Shown here: piece by piece, positions 8,415 to 20,400 of the stretch | How the letters are laid out: each line of letters opens with the position of its first letter | How positions within the stretch are numbered: position 1 is the stretch's first letter | From: Jimgerdemannia flammicorona | Lineage: Eukaryota; Mucoromycota; Endogonomycetes; Endogonales; Endogonaceae | DNA length: 24,188 bases | NCBI GenBank assembly: GCA_003990745.1 | Contig: RBNI01001131.1 | Span: 1 to 24,188, forward strand | Direction: 5' to 3' | Notes under the pieces: generated by a model | Told to the model about the DNA's origin: nothing | The model's input: the letters and a program-made list of their open reading frames with translations, nothing else | Database searches by the model: none | Program-made: the position numbers and the translations under genes

Positions 8415-9956
8415 TTACGACTCGACAACACGTGTACCCTCATTCCCATCACCGATTCGTTCGTCGGTGTCTTCTTTCTGCCCACAAATGACTCGCGCAA
8501 CCGCCTGTCCCACAATTTGGACTGTATCTTGGCCCTGCTCGTTTGGTGGTGTAGCCGGTAACGACCCGCAAGATGACAACGGCGAAGACGATATCGATGC
8601 TCGTTCGACGGTGGGGACCACCCCAGTTTGGGTGGGAACTGAAGACGGTTTAGTAGGGGCGTTGATTCTTGAAGGAATGGAGGTTTGAGGGTGAATGGTC
8701 CCAATGAAAAGCCGGTCAAAAGGGGAGACATTGTCTTCGTCGTCTTGCGGAATGGACTCGCCAAAAGCACGGTGCTCTGGTGTGAAGCTGGTGGCGGATT
8801 CATCCGATGCTGTAGATGAGTATGAACAAGTTGTTGAAATTGATCCCGAGCGTACGGCTTGAGGTTCCGAGGTATCAACATCCATCTCCACCACCTCTGC
8901 CGAATCCTCCGTTAACATGGTGTTCTTACCCGAGCATATACATGTGCCCATTAACTTTTGTCGGCACTGCCTTTGGTAATCCCGCTCTTCCTCCCCCTTT
9001 TTATCCGTTGCATCCGGGTTTTCATGCTCCTTCGCATCCAATCCCCTTTTCGTTGCTGTCGGCATAGACATGGACGGTTTCATCACCACCGGCTTCGGTA
9101 CGGACTTTGAAGTGTCAAACATTTTTAATATCGAATGCGTCTCTGTATGTCCGGTTGCCAATGCACAGTCCAAGGGGGTGAATCCGCGGTCATTGACACG
9201 GTTAACATCGGCACCGCGGGAGATGAGGGCAACGCAGAGGCTAGTTTCGCCAAAGAAGGATGCAAGGTGGAGAGAGGTGGAATTACAACCCCAGGGATAA
9301 TCGATAAGGTTCGGAGGTGTTGCCTATTATGATATGGGAGCAAACAAGGACGAGGTCGGCGAGAGAAACCAAACGAAAAATGGAGTTCTTGAGAGTGCGC
9401 GGTACTTGAGGCGTAGAGGATAACACGCCAAGCAACTCACCACAATGATTTCAGCCACTGCTTCTCTCTTACCCTGCTTTAACTCTTCTCTTCGTTTAAA
9501 CCTATTCGCATATGGCTCCGGGTCCCGCCACACGCGCCTTAGTACAGGATCATTCGCTATACATGTGGACATGAGCGCGATTTGCAACCCTGTCATATAG
9601 ACCTCGGGTGGGTCGTCAGATCCACCAAAAACACGACGAGCTTCATGAGCGCGAAGTAGCGCGTCTTGCTGTGGCGGAGAATCGCGCTCGTACAGCGGAA
9701 TGCATTGGTCAAAACAGGCGCAAACTCGAGAGGCTGGAAAAGTCAGCCGAAGGAGGAAGGACGCGTTCGTGGGTAGTGTGGAGGGTTCAGTGTCGTCTTG
9801 GAAGAGGAGGGTGGTGATGAGGGTAGTATTGAGCGCCTGGCAGGCGAGAAACCTGAACGGGACGGGTAGGGTACGAAGAAGGATAAAACGAAGGGGTGAG
9901 AAGAGCGGCAATTCTGAAGGCGTGGTTTCACAGCCAGGTTGCGTGGTAGCAGCCAT
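8415..9956 (-). CDS. Ankyrin-repeat protein of unknown function
   Basis: Two exons, 9441-9956 and 8415-9323, joined by a phase-0 GT..AG intron of 117 nt, give about 474 aa. Residues 1-172 are a helical-looking region without a domain I can name, including 'DALLRAHEARRVFGG' and 'VYMTGLQIALMSTCIA'. Residues about 187-217 form a clear ankyrin repeat ('TSLHLASFFGE..ALISRGADVNRVND'), followed by a second, 'RGFTPLDCALATGHTE'. The last ~230 residues are Ser/Thr/Pro-rich, acidic and probably disordered. The start at 9956 is the first ATG of the open frame. Ankyrin repeats bind proteins; no partner can be inferred. The intron could instead be two short introns around a small exon, because the +1 frame across 9325-9435 also reads protein-like. 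The two ankyrin repeats are secure; the overall protein is not assigned. Confidence 0.7.
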
Positions 9957-10195
9957 TTGAAGTAGATGGGGGGGACCCAAAGATCTGGATGCTCACCATG
10001 TGCGGGAAAGGTGGTCGAGATCCCTTGCGAGCGGTGTGGGTGTTGACATGGACATATAAATACAGTATGTAGAGGTGGCGGAGAGAGGGGAGCTGGCCAG
10101 GTGGACAATCCAGTGGGCCTGGATTCAACAGTCACGTGCTACTCTCAATTTATTCAATTTATTATATTCACATTGGTGCTCCTTTGCTCCTTTCC

Positions 10196-13100
10196 CTATG
10201 CCACTCCATTAGATCTCTGCCAATCCAGGTACTCCATATGTATCTTCTTTTGCACCTCCCATTCCTTTTGTAACTTCTTGCGTCGGCTCTTCGCGATCTC
10301 GGCTCCGTCACAGTCATGCGTTGGGATGCCCTGCTCGTCGAACTTCGAAAACTCGGCCGTTTGCAACAAAAACATTTGTTCGGGCGCCACTCGCCCCCTT
10401 TCCAGCTTCTCGACCCGCTTCGCTTCTTGCTCCGCGAGCATAGCAGCCTTTTTGGCGGCCTTTTCAGCCTCGCGCGCTTGCTTGGCTTCTCGTACTTTTA
10501 TCAAATCTTCTCGGGGAACGAGCTTGACAAGGGCTTTACCATCTAATTAGGATCGAACGTTAAGACTTCGGAAAATGAACAACGACGATAACTAGAAATG
10601 TTAAAAACAGTTTCAACTGCCATTCGTACCCTCTTGATCGTCCAGAGACACTCCAAGATCCACCAGATCCACATCGCGCAGCTTATCGCTCAGCTTCAAG
10701 AAATCGGTGTGAGGCTTCTGTTCGCGTGCCATGTCGCGAACATTGTCGCGGAAGGCTGACAGTGTGCGCAAGTAGGGCATGACTGCCTCTTCAATCTGTT
10801 TGACAGGAAAGCGATGTGGGGGAGTGGTAAATTGAAAGGCTGCTATACAACGATCACAAATATGTTTTGATAGAAATTCTACCTACATTCGTGCCTGACT
10901 GGCCATGGGCACTGAATCCGATCTCAGGGCCACCGTCAGACAGGCCGAAGACCTGCCAAAGTTAAGGCTTCATTAATGCTATTTACCGGAGTTGCAAAAT
11001 GTAGAGCAAGTATGACGCCACCTTCCCCAGCAATCACGCTTATAATCCAAATTGTCACGAGTATATCATCCTGCCGAAACCAACCTTGATAATTCCTGTA
11101 ATCCATTTCGCCACTTTTTCGACAACGTGGAGATTGACACCGCGCATACTCTTCGCAGACAAATATATGTTCGTTTTGGTAATAAGCTCCATAATCTCCG
11201 TCAAAACTGCTGGAGTATTAATCGAATCGCAGAGGGCGACATGCACGGCACGTTGTTTCTGACTCAGTCTGTGAATGTTTATACGATAGAATTCCGTAAA
11301 GTGAAGGGTGGCGGTCAATAAATAAAAGGTAGGGGCAAAAAGTTCGGCAGTACCATGAGGTCTAAAACAGGAAATAAAAAAGAAAAACGCACAATTCAAT
11401 CAGATCTTTTTCCGCTTCGCGATATCGATGCATGAGACCACCATCTTGCAGCTCATCGTTGCAGCGCGAGCCAGAACCACGTAGTTCGTGACCGAGGGCT
11501 TTGATGTTGACAAAGAAATTCTGTAAGAAGCGAATAATGCAGAGCGCAATGACGGCTTAGATAGAATATTGTCCGAATATACTATATCAGTGGAATTAAA
11601 CTTCACAAGTCTCACAGCCAATATTAGCAGGGCTCTGCAAGGCCATTCACACATCACACACTAAGCCCTGACATACATTTATGGTGGCTTCCAAACTAAT
11701 AGTTTCATGCATCGAGCTCTCCCCGAAATCAATCTTGGCGTCCCACTGATGCATGAGGAAGAACAACCTCAGCTGACGTGGTGAATACTTCTTAAGAGCC
11801 TCCTTGATGGAAATAAAATTCTTCAAACTCTTGCTCATCTTCTGACCTTCAACGTGAAGGTGGCCGGCATGCAAGAAATAATTGACCCACTGAGCGCAAT
11901 CGAAATAAGCCTCGGCTTGAGCGAGCTCGTTGTCGTGGTGAGGGAAGGCGAGGTCAACGCCACCGGAATGGATGTCCATGTTATTGCCGAGGACTTGGCT
12001 AAGATGGTATACCAGGGGAGGTAAATAGAGAACCAAGCGAACTCGATTAGGAAAACCATGGTACTTGGTGTCAACAAAGAAAAGATAAAAATCTCACATC
12101 ACAACCCAAAAAAAAAAAAAAAAACCACACCACCACACCAAAAAAAAAAAAAAAAAAAACCAGAATTAATTGCCGTGCCAACCCGTGAATTGATAAAGGA
12201 GAAGAGCAAAAGCGAAAATCATACCTCGCCATCACCGAGCACTCGATATGCCACCCCGGCCGTCCATCTCCCCACGGACTACCCCATTTTGGCTCTCCCG
12301 GCTTACTCTTCTTCCACAACGCAAAATCGTTCGCGTTCCACTTGCCTTGCAACTTGGCGCCCAAGCTGCCTTCGCCATCCTCGATAAGTTCTATGTTCCC
12401 GCGTGACCACGGCTCAAGCTTCGCGTAATGATGTTCGTCGTGAGCGTCGTACCTTGCCGTGTCAAAGTAGACAGAACCGTCCGCGACATACGCGTAGCCG
12501 TTGTCAACGATCTTCTGAACATAAGTGATAATCTCGGGAACGTACTCGGAGACGCGAGTTTGGATGTCGGGAGGCCGGATCTGAGACGCCAAGATCAGAA
12601 GAGAGACCGTTGAGAAGATGGGCAAATACTGCAATGACCCCAAGACTGGTCTCCACTTGTTAGCAGGAAGGCATATCAATCCCAGATTTTCAAATTCAGT
12701 ACACTCACGTTCAAGGATTCCATATCTCCGAAGAAATCCGCCTCCCAGAATGCTGGTAAATCGCGAAAGATTCTAGGATCATTGACTTCAGCGCCCCTCT
12801 ATTCCATATAAAATGATCGTGAACAAGTAATAGAACGAGCGGCTAGCATTAATGTTGGTTTCTTATATATCGAGTCCACGCATTATCTTCGTCACTTTTA
12901 TATATCGAATGCCATATTTTGGACCAAATCGTCGTCATTATAGCATACACACCTGCTTGTCTAGCCACGTGGCTAGCACGTCTTTGGACGCTTCAATTAA
13001 TCTGTCAGCAGACTCCTTGGAATTGTCACCAGCCGCGATCTCTTTGTCGGCAAGAACAAGGGCATTGTGCGACGATTTCTACAAGATTCTCACAGTAAGC

Positions 13101-14034
13101 AACAGTAAATGAACGCACGACCGAGATTGCGTATACTGATCGTCTTGATAGCCGAAGTCTTCATATCCACCACGTACCCTTCAACAACCCTCCGCCACCT
13201 TCCCATCGCAGTCTTTTCAACAGTTTTCATATGTTTGTGTTAATTCCAAACATACCAAGGCCGCCACATGCATCTTGAACTTTTCTTCCACTTTCACCGC
13301 CTTTGTTAACTCTTCCGGTGTCAAATTTGACTCGAATTGCTTCCAATCGGCAATGGCCTCCGCAACAGCCCCGTTGATTTTGGCAAGCTTGCTTTCGGCA
13401 TAGAAGCGCCATGCCTGGCGAACCTCGGAGATGAGAGCTGGGGAAAGTGCTAAAACGGAATCTTTGTACTGAGTGTAGATATAGGCCTGGCGGGCTCGGA
13501 CGATGATCTAATGATAGGCAGACGTTACTTAATAGATTGTGTTACGAAAAACGCATTGGATTCAAATGAAGTACAACAAAGCTGGAAACCCCCACCCTTC
13601 ACACCTTGTCATCGATGTCCGTAATGTTCTGTACAAACAACACATCGTACTTGAAATATTCTTCGAGTACACGACGCAAAATGTCCATGGTCAAATAGTT
13701 ACGAGCATGGCCGATATGAGAGGCGTCATAGACAGTAGGGCCACAGTTGTACCATGTCACGCGGCGACCATCCTTGGGTATGAACTCAGTCTGCGAAATG
13801 GAACACAAAGAGGGGGCGTCAATGTGTTATAAAAGCCGGATACGCGTGAATCCGCAGCACGAGAGCCTCTCAGCATAGGCTGCTTAACGGTTCGGAATAT
13901 AAAAGACATGAAGGCGGTAGCATGCGAACCTTAGTTTTGGTCAGTGAATTCTGCAGCTTCAGAACGGATAGGTCTGATGGGACGGGCTTATGCCAAGGAG
14001 GTTGTTGGATTTTCTGTGTGGCGTTGGTTGCCAT
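10196..14034 (-). CDS. Cysteine--tRNA ligase, cytosolic
   Basis: The enzyme charges tRNA-Cys with cysteine (EC 6.1.1.16). Twelve exons give 775 aa, close to the yeast length of about 767: 13930-14034, 13605-13790, 13256-13507, 12953-13078, 12709-12798, 12225-12580, 11677-11998, 11393-11520, 11085-11268, 10887-10952, 10630-10795 and 10196-10542. Every junction is GT..AG and in frame. Class I motifs are clear: HIGH at 60-63 and KMSKS at 425-429. The zinc ligands C51, C367, H392 and E396 have the same spacing as C209/H234/E238 in the E. coli enzyme. A eukaryote-type insertion (about 98-250) separates the HIGH region from 'GWHIECS'. The C-terminal tail (about 670-720) is a Lys/Ala/Glu-rich helix, typical of eukaryotic CysRS and likely to aid tRNA binding. 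There is no obvious mitochondrial presequence. The gene is divergent from Pol epsilon. Confidence 0.95.
12108..12159 (-). repeat. Mirror repeat A17 - ccacaccaccacacc - A20 in CysRS intron 6
   Basis: The intron spans 11999-12224. It contains A17 (12108-12124), a 15-nt core (12125-12139) that reads the same forwards and backwards, then A20 (12140-12159). On the transcribed-sense (minus) strand the core is ggtgtggtggtgtgg, with four GG steps separated by TGT, T and TGT, flanked by T20 and T17. Confidence 0.9.
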
Positions 14035-14452
14035 GTTCTTAATAGGGTGCGGAGTAGATGTTCTTGCGAGAAAATGGCGGAAATAACTTGGTCGCGAATG
14101 AAGGGTAGCTTGTCTATTTAAGCAAGAAATGACCAGGAGCATCGCGCCTGGGTGTGAGGTGTGAGTCACAATCCATAACGACGTGTCATGTCACCAGAGT
14201 CAGCACCCTTTGTGTCGAAACTTTTTTTTTTTAATTTATATAAAATATGATTATATTCGAAATATATTTATAAAGAGATCTGCTGCATTGATAGTTATTA
14301 TAAATAGTTAAGTGAAATATAAGCATACAGTGTATGTACTTTAGATACTATTGGCTAAAGAAATAGTGGCATTTTGATGATGTCATAATCAGTGTCGACG
14401 AATCTGGAAAAAGCGCGTGGACGCGTTCTCTCACTCATTACGGGCGTTCTCC
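14035..14452. promoter_or_regulatory. 418-bp divergent promoter of CysRS and Pol epsilon, with an ACGCGT box
   Basis: The region separates the two start codons. It contains a T11 tract (14222-14232) in a strongly AT-rich block (about 14220-14370), a layout typical of nucleosome-poor fungal promoters. ACGCGT lies at 14421-14426, 27 bp before the Pol epsilon ATG, in the context gcgcgtggacgcgttc. ACGCGT is the MluI cell-cycle box bound by MBF in yeasts and controls replication genes there. Only one exact copy was seen, so its role is inference. Confidence 0.6.
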
Positions 14453-17400
14453 ATGTTCAAACCAACGAAAACAACCGGTGAAGGATCCTTGGCACAAAGA
14501 TTTCGCGGTGAAGGTGTCCGTGGAGAATCTGTTGGGTCCCGTAGGTGGGCACGCGGAAGAGGAGGACGCCATACCACACGATTGAATTCAACCCGTTCCA
14601 ACACTATTTTCAAGGGACCAAGCAGACTTGGCAACAACGTTGAGGAGAGCTCAGGGGCTAGTGGAATGCGCCAAGGCGAAGAGCCAACGAACTTGGACCA
14701 GAAGTTTGAAAATGTAAAAATTCTGGACGAGATTGATGAGCGACTTGGGTTTCGTCGATACCAGGATGGATCAGAGAAGCTAGGTTGGCTTATCAACATG
14801 CATGCGGTGAGTCACCGATTATATCATCTTCTGTATTATTGTTGACGAGTGACTTGACTCACGAACACTTTTATAGACACTCGTGAAAGATATCGACTGG
14901 CCAGGGGGCCGTGCTGCCGTTGACTATTATTTTCTGGAGGAGGACGGCGGAACATTCAAATGTACCTTGCTGTACGAACCTTACTTTTTCATTGGATGCA
15001 AGGTATGTATCATTCATATTGCATATTTGTATATTCAATTCTCATCTATCTCCCTTCTCTGACAGTAGGGTATAAATTGACGCTGCTTTAGACAACAGCA
15101 TTTACTCTGCGTATTTCTATTCATGTTGTATCGAACGAACTCTAAACTAGCTCGAAACGGAAGCCGAAGTTGAGGATTACCTCCGTAGGAAGTTCGAGCG
15201 CACGATCGAAAAAATCAGACACGTGAAAAAGGAAGATCTATCCCAGCAGAACCATTTGTTGGGCTGCAACCGTATCTTTTTGCAACTCGTTTTTAGAAAT
15301 GTTGCAGATCTGTTGACGGTACGGAAGCTGCTGCTACCTACTGTGAAGCGTAACCAGGAAAAGATGAATATTGTCGATGCTTACGCAGATATTGCCAAGT
15401 GAGCATTTCATGAAAGAGCACATCAATACATTTCTAGATTGATTCCCCTTATAAACTTTAACTTCGTATATGTTCCGTTCTCGTTATCATGTCAGCACCG
15501 CCATCGACTACGAGCAACCGGTGACAGCTCGCAAAAACCCTCATGATGCACTCGACAATGTAATCGATATCCGGGAGTTTGATGTTCCTTATTATCTTCG
15601 CGTTGCTATAGACAATGGTCAGTTACGTTCCCTTATTTTCTTTTCGTCGTGTCGTATCTGCTAGAGTCCTTACGGTTTGAACGCCTTCAATATTACATGC
15701 ATCAGACATTCGCGTTGGTCTCTGGTATACCATCCAAGCCACACACGGTCAAATTACTCTCACACGCCGTCACGACCTAGTGAAACGTGCGGAACCTGTT
15801 GTTATAGCCTTTGATATTGAGGTCACGAAATTACCCCTTAAATTTCCTGATGCGGCTATCGACTCGATCATGATGATTTCGTATATGATTGATGGTCAGG
15901 TAAAGTTTAATCAAGAAAAATATTCTTACTGGGGTCGGAGATGTCACTGGAGGAATCCGGTGGTAGTATTATATGGAAGCGGATCCCATTCACCAAATCT
16001 CCAATCTTGCTTTAATATGCTCACAAAATTCCCAGGGATATCTAATCACCAATCGAGAGATTGTAAGTCAGGATATTGACGATTTCGAATACACGCCAAA
16101 GCCCGAATTTGAGGGACCTTTTACAATTTTCAATGAACCAGACGAGGTATGTTTTCACATATTTCTAATTGGAATGGCACCGCAGCAATGAATGGCAATA
16201 ACATCCCTGTAATATATAATATTGTTCACTACTCGTTCGCCATAGTTGTCTCTTCTCCGCCGTTTTTTCGAACATATCCAAGAAGTTCGGCCCACAGTAT
16301 ATGTAACGTACAACGGCGACTCTTTTGATTGGCCCTTTGTTGAGGCGCGTGCGAATTTACACGGTATTGACATATATCAGGTAATCTGGAGGAATGATGC
16401 AATGCTCTCTTTTCAGTCTGTTTAACGACCTCATTAATCTCATATTTTTTGGTGTCTATTTAGGAGATCGGCTTTTATAAAAACGAGCAAGAAGAATACA
16501 AATCCAATTATGCAATACACATGGACGCATTTCGCTGGGTGAAGCGTGATTCATACCTACCACAAGGGTCTCAAGGCCTCAAGGCTGTCACAACCGCGAA
16601 ACTAGGATATAATCCCATGGAATTGGACCCCGAGGACATGACGAGGTAAAAAAACCAAGAGATACCCATTTCTATCAACCCCATGAAAAGCACTATATTC
16701 CAAATGCCCTTAATGCTTATTTAACACGTACTTCGTTACTGCCTGTGCATCAATGATTCCATGATTGCACCAGATTCGCTGCAGAACAACCACAAACACT
16801 TGCCCAATATTCAGTCTCCGATGCAGTAGCAACATATTATCTGTATATGAAGTATGTGCACCCTTTCATCTTTTCATTGTGCAACATTATTCCGCTGTGC
16901 CCGGATGAGGTGCTGCGTAAAGGAAGCGGAACATTGTGTGAGATCTTGCTGATGGTGAGTCATGCATAAGCGATACGTCGGAGATTCTGTTATGTCTTCA
17001 GATACCCATATGAGATAGTTCAATATGATCACAGTGGTGCGAATTGGTTTCAAAAATGAGAGCATGTATGAACGACAATCCTTTGGTAGTAGGATGTAAC
17101 GGAGGATGTACTAAGATCCACTCATTTGCAACTGCAGGTAGAAGCGTATAAGGCTAATGTAATCATGCCGAACAAACACGCCGACGAAATTGGGAAGATG
17201 TTCGAGGGGCACCTACTCGAGAGCGAAACCTATGTTGGTGGACATGTCGAGGCCCTCGAGGCAGGAGTTTTTCGCAGTGATATCCCCACCAAATTCAAAA
17301 TAGAGCCGGAAGCCGTGCAACAGGTAGGCCGCTAATAACAACCATATCAATTACAGTTACCAAAGACTTGACTACGTTTCCATGAATTGATGCATTCATC

Positions 17401-20400
17401 ATTATCGATCCCATCAGCTCATCAATGAGGTAGACCAAGCCATGAAATTTTTTATCGAAGTCGAAGAAAAGAAGGTGCTGAGCGAGATTATCAACTATGA
17501 CGAAGTGAGTAGGTGCTTTCCACGACGTCCTCGCTTGGAGGTTCTTTACATGTAATTGTTTATCGGGGATCATATCTAATTTTTTGGCTATCCTTGCTCG
17601 CTTTCCTATGCCCATTGCAGATTTGTAACGAAATTGTTACAAAATTGCAAGATTTACGCGACACTCCTCTGCGTCAAGAACGACCGCGTATTTACCATCT
17701 GGACGTGGCGGCCATGTATCCCAACATTATTCTCACGAACCGCCTGCAGCCGGATGCGCTCATCGACGAGTCTATGTGTGCTGGGTGCGACTTCAATCGG
17801 CCAGGGAAGACCTGCGATCGCAGGATGTCGTGGCTATGGCGTGGAGAGTATTTCCCCGCTAAACGTAACGAGCTCAACATGATCAAAAACCAACTTATGA
17901 TTGAGAATTTCCCTCCACGTCGGCCAAACGAGCCACGGCGACAATGGAGTAGCCTCTCCGAAGCCGAACAGTCCTCGCTAGTGGAGAAACGACTAGGCGA
18001 GTATTGCCGCAAGGTTTACAAGAAAGTACACGAGACGCAAACCGTGGAACGTACCTCCATCATCTGCCAGCGCGAGAACCCTTTCTATATTGAGACAGTT
18101 CGTGCCTTTCGTGATCGTCGTTACGAATACAAAGGTCTTCACAAAACATGGAAAAAGAATCTTGACGAGGCGCTTCAAGGTGGAAGCCTCGCGGCGGTGG
18201 ACGAGGCGAAGAAGATGATTGTGCTATACGATTCCTTACAACTGGCGCATAAATGCATTCTCAATTCCTTCTATGGATACGTGATGCGCAAAGGTGCGCG
18301 ATGGTATTCAATGGAGATGGCCGGTATTACATGCTACACTGGCTCCACTATAATCCAGATGGCACGACAGCTTGTCGAGAAAATTGGGCGGCCTTTGGAG
18401 CTCGACACAGATGGTATCTGGTGCATTTTGCCTGCTAACTTCCCAGAAAATTTTTCATTGAAACTTGCCAATGGCAAGGACATCACTCTGTCGTACCCTT
18501 GCACAATGCTCAATCATCGCGTCCACGCACGTTTCACCAACCACCAGTATCAAGAACTTGTCGACCCCGAGACTTACAAATACTCAACTCGCAGCGAAAA
18601 CAGCATATTTTTCGAGGTCGATGGGCCATATCGAGCCATGATTTTGCCGTCGTCTAAGGAGGAGGATAAATTGCTTAAAAAACGTTACGCTGTTTTCAAC
18701 GAGGACGGATCACTGGCCGAACTCAAGGGCTTCGAAGTAAAGCGGCGTGGCGAGTTGAAACTCATCAAGATTTTTCAGTCTCAAATCTTTAAGGTATTTT
18801 TGGAGGGCTCCACGCTGGAAGAGTGCTATGCTGCAGTCGCCAAGGTGGCAAATCAATGGCTGGATGTATTATATAGCAAAGGCACCAATCTCGAAGACGA
18901 GGAACTTGTAGAGCTTATCTCGGAAAATCGCAGTATGTCGAAGACCCTTGAAGACTATGGTGCACAAAAATCCACATCCATCAGCACCGCAAAGCGCCTT
19001 GCCGAATTCCTCGGAGATCAGATGGTCAAAGACAAAGGCCTTGCATGCAAGTTCATCATCTCTGCCAAACCAATTGGGGCTCCTGTTACAGAACGTGCCA
19101 TTCCTGTCGTAATTTTTACGGCCGAATCTAGCGTACGCAAGCACTTTCTTCGCAAATGGCTCAAGGACAACGGTATCACAAGCTTCGATATCCGTGATAT
19201 CCTGGACTGGCCTTACTATCTGGAACGCTTGGGCTCCGTCATCCAGAAACTGATTACGATCCCAGCTGCATTGCAAAAGGTACCGAATCCTGTACCTCGT
19301 ATAAGACACCCGGATTGGCTGTTCAAACGCGTTGCCTCCAAGGATGATAAATTCAAACAACATAGAATCACAGATATGTTCTCTATCGCACCGAATAAGG
19401 CGTCAATGATAGGCGGGGATGATATTGAAATTGACCAAGACATCGACATGCAGGATGTCGAGAGGCAGCTGATAGGTGCACAATCGAAAAGTGTCATCGC
19501 GATAGGTGACATGGAGGATCTTGGTATCGAGAAGAGTAGAAACTTATTGCGGGATGGCAAACTAGTGCCCACTGTGCATAAATCGTCAAGAAGGCGCATG
19601 GATGAATCGAAATCGCCATCGTTAATTTCGGGGCTATTAGTTGAAGCGTTACTTGATGAAGATAAAAGCGAGAACATGCCGAATATGTACAATGACTATC
19701 AAAGCTGGCTGCAATTTCAGAAGCGCAAGTGGAAGCGCCAGCGAAATGATCGGGAAAGGCGTAGGTCATTATACGGCGCCGTTCATCAAACATCGGCCAC
19801 ATTGACGTCAAACACAGTTGGCAACTTTTTCCGACAACAAGCGGGATCACTTGTGACCAGTCCGTGGCAAATAGTTCAGATCGCCGAGACCGAAACCGCT
19901 GGGGAATTGCGTATGTGGGTGTTAATACAAAAGAATATGTATACTATTCGCCTATCGGTGCCACGTGTATTCTACGTTAACACTCGCGAGGAGGAACCTA
20001 CGGAAGGCCTGCGTCATAATCCGAACTGTCGCGTTCAGCGCAGGATCCGAACGTTGCCACGGTCGCATCAATGCCTGCATCTGTTCGAAATGACGATGCC
20101 TGAAGCTGTTTTCCAAGCCGAGCAAAAGAAATTCTCGAGTTTTTTCAATCATTCATCGACGGAGGGGGTGTACGAAACGCAGATTCCTCTGTTGACGCGT
20201 GCTCTGCTTAAATTAGGCTGCGTGTGTATAGTTGACAGGCAAACCAAACTAGATTTCAGTGGAAAGCATCTGGAAGATCGATTCAGTTTGGAAGATTTAA
20301 AGAACCAAGGAAACGTGTTCTTTCCGTACCTTGAAGACAAGGGCATTCTCAATTATTTGTACCTTTACCACACGACGTCGGATTCGCGCCATTTCTTTGC

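Noticed and set aside
8227..8881. Open frames on both strands around the ankyrin gene 3' end
   Set aside because: They overlap the long real frame of the ankyrin protein or its 3' flank and show no motif; composition of the disordered Ser/Pro tail produces open shadow frames.
10196..14034. A mitochondrial form of CysRS from an upstream start
   Set aside because: The frame upstream of the ATG at 14034 begins only at non-ATG codons, and the first residues lack an Arg-rich presequence; the mitochondrial enzyme is presumably encoded elsewhere or arises by a route not visible here.
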